A stretch of 8,490 bases of DNA from Lysobacteraceae bacterium (GTDB lineage: Bacteria > Pseudomonadota > Gammaproteobacteria > Xanthomonadales > Xanthomonadaceae): NCBI GenBank assembly GCA_017990865.1, contig JAGNNB010000120.1:1-8490 (forward strand), written 5' to 3'. Each line of letters opens with the position of its first letter. Position 1 is the stretch's first letter. The notes beneath the pieces are model-generated. The model did not search any database. It was not told where the DNA came from and worked only from the letters and a program-made list of their open reading frames with translations. A program made the position numbers and the translations under genes. Below are positions 6,765 through 8,490 of the stretch, in pieces.

Positions 6765-6867
6765 GGGCGCAGGTGCGTTCCCATCGTATGCACGCGCGTC
6801 AACCGACGACGCGCTCGGGCGTTGTCGTCCGTACGTCCCGCCGGTGCCGCGGGTGAAGGAGTCGAAG
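6765..6867 (+). promoter_or_regulatory. Leader of the DUF1800 gene with strong ribosome site
   Basis: After the terminator, 103 bases lead to the DUF1800 start. AAGGAG at 6856-6861, 6 bases before ATG 6868, is the strongest Shine-Dalgarno in the window and decides the start. A promoter is expected here because the terminator isolates the unit. TATGCA at 6787-6792 could be a -10, but no matching -35 was found. GACGAC/GTCGTC (6805-6810 with 6824-6829) can form a small hairpin in the leader. Confidence 0.5.
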
Positions 6868-8409
6868 ATGTCGTCGAAATCGCAAGCCGCCGCGGCCAAT
6901 CGTTTCGGTTTGGGCGCCATGCCCGGAGAGCTCGATCGCGTCGGCCGCGACCCTCGGGCATGGCTGAAGGCGCAGATCGATGCGCCGCCGGATCTCGCAC
7001 CGTTCGCGCATCTGCCGTCCGGTTTGGAACTGCTGCAACGCCGCGCAGCGGTGCAGGCCATGCGCCGCGCTGAGCGCAAAAACGGCGGTGGGGACGCGAA
7101 GAAGAAAACAGCCGCGACCGCCGACATGGCGAGCGAGCAGCCGGTTCGGGCGCGCCGCCGCGCCGCTGCGCCGCTCGACGCCGAGCGCATGGCCGGTCGA
7201 ACCGGCGCGCAAGCCGAACGTTGGCGCGAGATGGAAGACGCCACGCCGATGGCGCTCGCGCGCGACGGGTTCGCCGACATCGCCGCGCGTTACGGCGTCG
7301 CGACGACGACGACGCGGCCGTTCGTCGAGCGACTGGTGCATTTTTGGTCGAACCATTTCGCGGTGTCGGCCGACAAGAACGTCGCTCGTCTGCAGGCCGC
7401 GCCGATGGAGCGCGAAGCGATTCGTCCGCACATGCTCGGCAACTTCGCCGATCTACTGTTGGCGGTGGAGCGGCATCCGGCGATGTTGCTGTATCTGGAC
7501 AACGTCGCATCCGTCGGCGACGACTCGCGCATGGCGCAGTTCGCCGAACGCCGCGCCGCCGCGCGTCCGAACGGCGACAAACCGCCGCGGAAGTTGGGCT
7601 TGAACGAAAACCTCGCCCGCGAAATTCTCGAACTGCATACGCTCGGCGTCGACGGCGGTTACGCGCAGGCCGATGTGCAGGAACTGGCCCGCGCCATCAC
7701 CGGTTGGGGCACGCCGCCGCTGCGCGAGTTGGCCGATGCGAAGACCGCGTATGTGTTCCGCACCGCCGCGCACGAGCCCGGTTCGCGCATCGTCCTCGGC
7801 AAGCGTTACGCCGATGACGGCGAAGCGCAGGGCCGCGCGATCTTGCGCGATCTCGCGCTGCACCCGGCGACGGCGCGGCATTTGAGTTTCAAACTCGCGC
7901 GGCATTTTGTCGCCGACGCGCCGCCGCCCGCGTTGGTGCAGCGCATGTCTGCCGAGTATCTGCGCAGCGGCGGCGAATTGCGCGCGCTGTACCGGGCGAT
8001 GATCGACGACGACGCGGCTTGGTCGCAGGACGCGCGCAAATTCAAGACGCCGGGCGATTTCGTCGTCTCCGCGCTGCGCGCGGGCGGCGTCGGCGGACAA
8101 ATCGAACCGCGCATCGTGACGCGTTTGCTCGAAGGCTTGGGCCAGCCGGTGTTCACGCCGCGCTCGCCCGCGGGTTTCCCCGATACCGCCGGCGATTGGG
8201 CGACGGGCGACGCGTTGCGCAAGCGCGTGCAGGCCGCCGCGCAATTGGCCGAGCGGGTGCGCGACGCGCGCACGCCGTACATGTTGGCGAACGATGTGCT
8301 CGGCGAAGTCGCCGACGGCGACCTCGGCGCACTGCTGCGCCGCGCGGGTTCGCCGCAGGAAGGTTTCGCCCTGTTGTTTTCCAGCCCCGCGTTCCAGTGG
8401 AGAGTGTGA
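6868..8409 (+). CDS. DUF1800 family protein
   Basis: A 513-residue protein from ATG 6868 (AAGGAG 6 bases upstream) to TGA 8407-8409. The frame is open back to a TTG at 6655, but that stretch overlaps the terminator hairpin and has no family similarity. DUF1800 landmarks: AANRFGLGAMPGE (9-21), FVERLVHFWSNHFAVSADK (152-170), HPAMLLYLDN (203-212), LNENLAREILELHTLGVDGGYAQADVQELARAITGW (245-280), HPATARHLSFKLARHFVAD (332-350), FKTPGDFVVSALRA (392-405) and GLGQPVFTPRSPAGFPDT (423-440). Residues 71-105 are a Lys/Ala/Arg-rich low-complexity insert. No signal peptide is evident at the chosen start. The family has no established biochemical role; it is usually found beside DUF1501, a relative of the alkaline phosphatase/sulfatase superfamily. 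That arrangement fits the overlapping downstream gene. Confidence 0.95.
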   Translation: MSSKSQAAAANRFGLGAMPGELDRVGRDPRAWLKAQIDAPPDLAPFAHLPSGLELLQRRAAVQAMRRAERKNGGGDAKKKTAATADMASEQPVRARRRAAAPLDAERMAGRTGAQAERWREMEDATPMALARDGFADIAARYGVATTTTRPFVERLVHFWSNHFAVSADKNVARLQAAPMEREAIRPHMLGNFADLLLAVERHPAMLLYLDNVASVGDDSRMAQFAERRAAARPNGDKPPRKLGLNENLAREILELHTLGVDGGYAQADVQELARAITGWGTPPLRELADAKTAYVFRTAAHEPGSRIVLGKRYADDGEAQGRAILRDLALHPATARHLSFKLARHFVADAPPPALVQRMSAEYLRSGGELRALYRAMIDDDAAWSQDARKFKTPGDFVVSALRAGGVGGQIEPRIVTRLLEGLGQPVFTPRSPAGFPDTAGDWATGDALRKRVQAAAQLAERVRDARTPYMLANDVLGEVADGDLGALLRRAGSPQEGFALLFSSPAFQWRV

Positions 8410-8490
8410 TGCGCAACGATCGAAAGACCGACAACACGCTTTCCTCCTCCGTCGAAACGACGACGGCAACGATGCTCGATCCGTCGCGAC
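8409..8490 (+). CDS. Start of a coupled gene, probably DUF1501 family (runs off the window)
   Basis: ATG at 8409-8411 shares its A with the TGA of the DUF1800 gene (TGATG), the usual form of translational coupling. The frame stays open to the window end, giving MRNDRKTDNTLSSSVETTT, then ATMLDPSR. DUF1800 genes are commonly followed by DUF1501 genes, whose products often begin with a twin-arginine (Tat) signal. The last visible residues, DPSR followed by a codon beginning with C, would suit the start of an RR motif, but the window ends before it can be read. A second in-frame ATG at 8472 could instead be the true start; it would place the possible RR motif about six residues in. Identity rests on context only. 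Confidence 0.55.
   Translation, partial: MRNDRKTDNTLSSSVETTTATMLDPSR

Noticed and set aside
6655..6867. N-terminal extension of the DUF1800 gene to TTG 6655
   Set aside because: It would run through the terminator hairpin and has no family similarity, while ATG 6868 has an AAGGAG six bases upstream and gives the family N-terminus.
7305..7317. ACG trinucleotide run in the DUF1800 gene
   Set aside because: Four threonine codons in a row in GC-rich coding sequence; too short to mean more than codon bias.
1..8490. Search for CRISPR arrays, tRNA or rRNA genes, transposase genes, phage genes and toxin-antitoxin pairs
   Set aside because: No evenly spaced direct repeats, cloverleaf-like segments or recognisable proteins of these kinds were seen; the repeats present are REP and heptamer types.

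Overview
The window is GC-rich (roughly two thirds G+C by eye), densely coding bacterial chromosome. Protein similarities, gene order and short dispersed repeats point to a gammaproteobacterium of the Lysobacter/Xanthomonas group (Xanthomonadaceae/Lysobacteraceae). This placement rests on recognition, not on a search.

Layout. (1) 2-2392 (+): the C-terminal ~796 codons of a YhdP-type AsmA-like envelope protein; its 5' end lies left of the window. (2) 2562-4019 (+): tldD, catalytic subunit of the TldD/TldE metalloprotease, with an intact HEAVGH motif. (3) 4020-4180: a 161-bp gap between convergent genes, packed with repeats: a 26-bp perfect inverted repeat made of two GTAG-headed REP units, a third REP copy, and a GGGAATS heptamer tract. 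An inverted copy of that tract lies inside the 3' end of the next gene. (4) 4181-4759 (-): darP (yjgA), a 50S ribosome maturation factor. (5) 4818-6206 (+): pmbA/tldE, the non-catalytic partner of TldD, divergent from darP with a 58-bp gap and a TTG start. (6) 6271-6648 (+): a 125-residue DUF4870 membrane protein. (7) 6649-6867: an intergenic region with several hairpins, ending in a convincing intrinsic terminator at 6729-6756. (8) 6868-8409 (+): a DUF1800 protein. (9) 8409-8490 (+): the start of a translationally coupled gene, probably the DUF1501 partner.

How the genes fit together. TldD and TldE form one heterodimeric peptidase that processes or degrades small unfolded peptides. YhdP acts in inner-to-outer membrane phospholipid traffic. 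DarP acts in late 50S assembly. These are housekeeping functions, and in E. coli the yhdP-tldD and yjgA-pmbA neighbourhoods occur at two separate places; here they are joined. The DUF1800/DUF1501 pair starts a separate transcription unit of unknown function.

I see no phage, plasmid, CRISPR, toxin-antitoxin or secondary-metabolite system. The most unusual content is non-coding: the REP/heptamer cluster that has entered the end of darP, and the chain of hairpins downstream of the DUF4870 gene.
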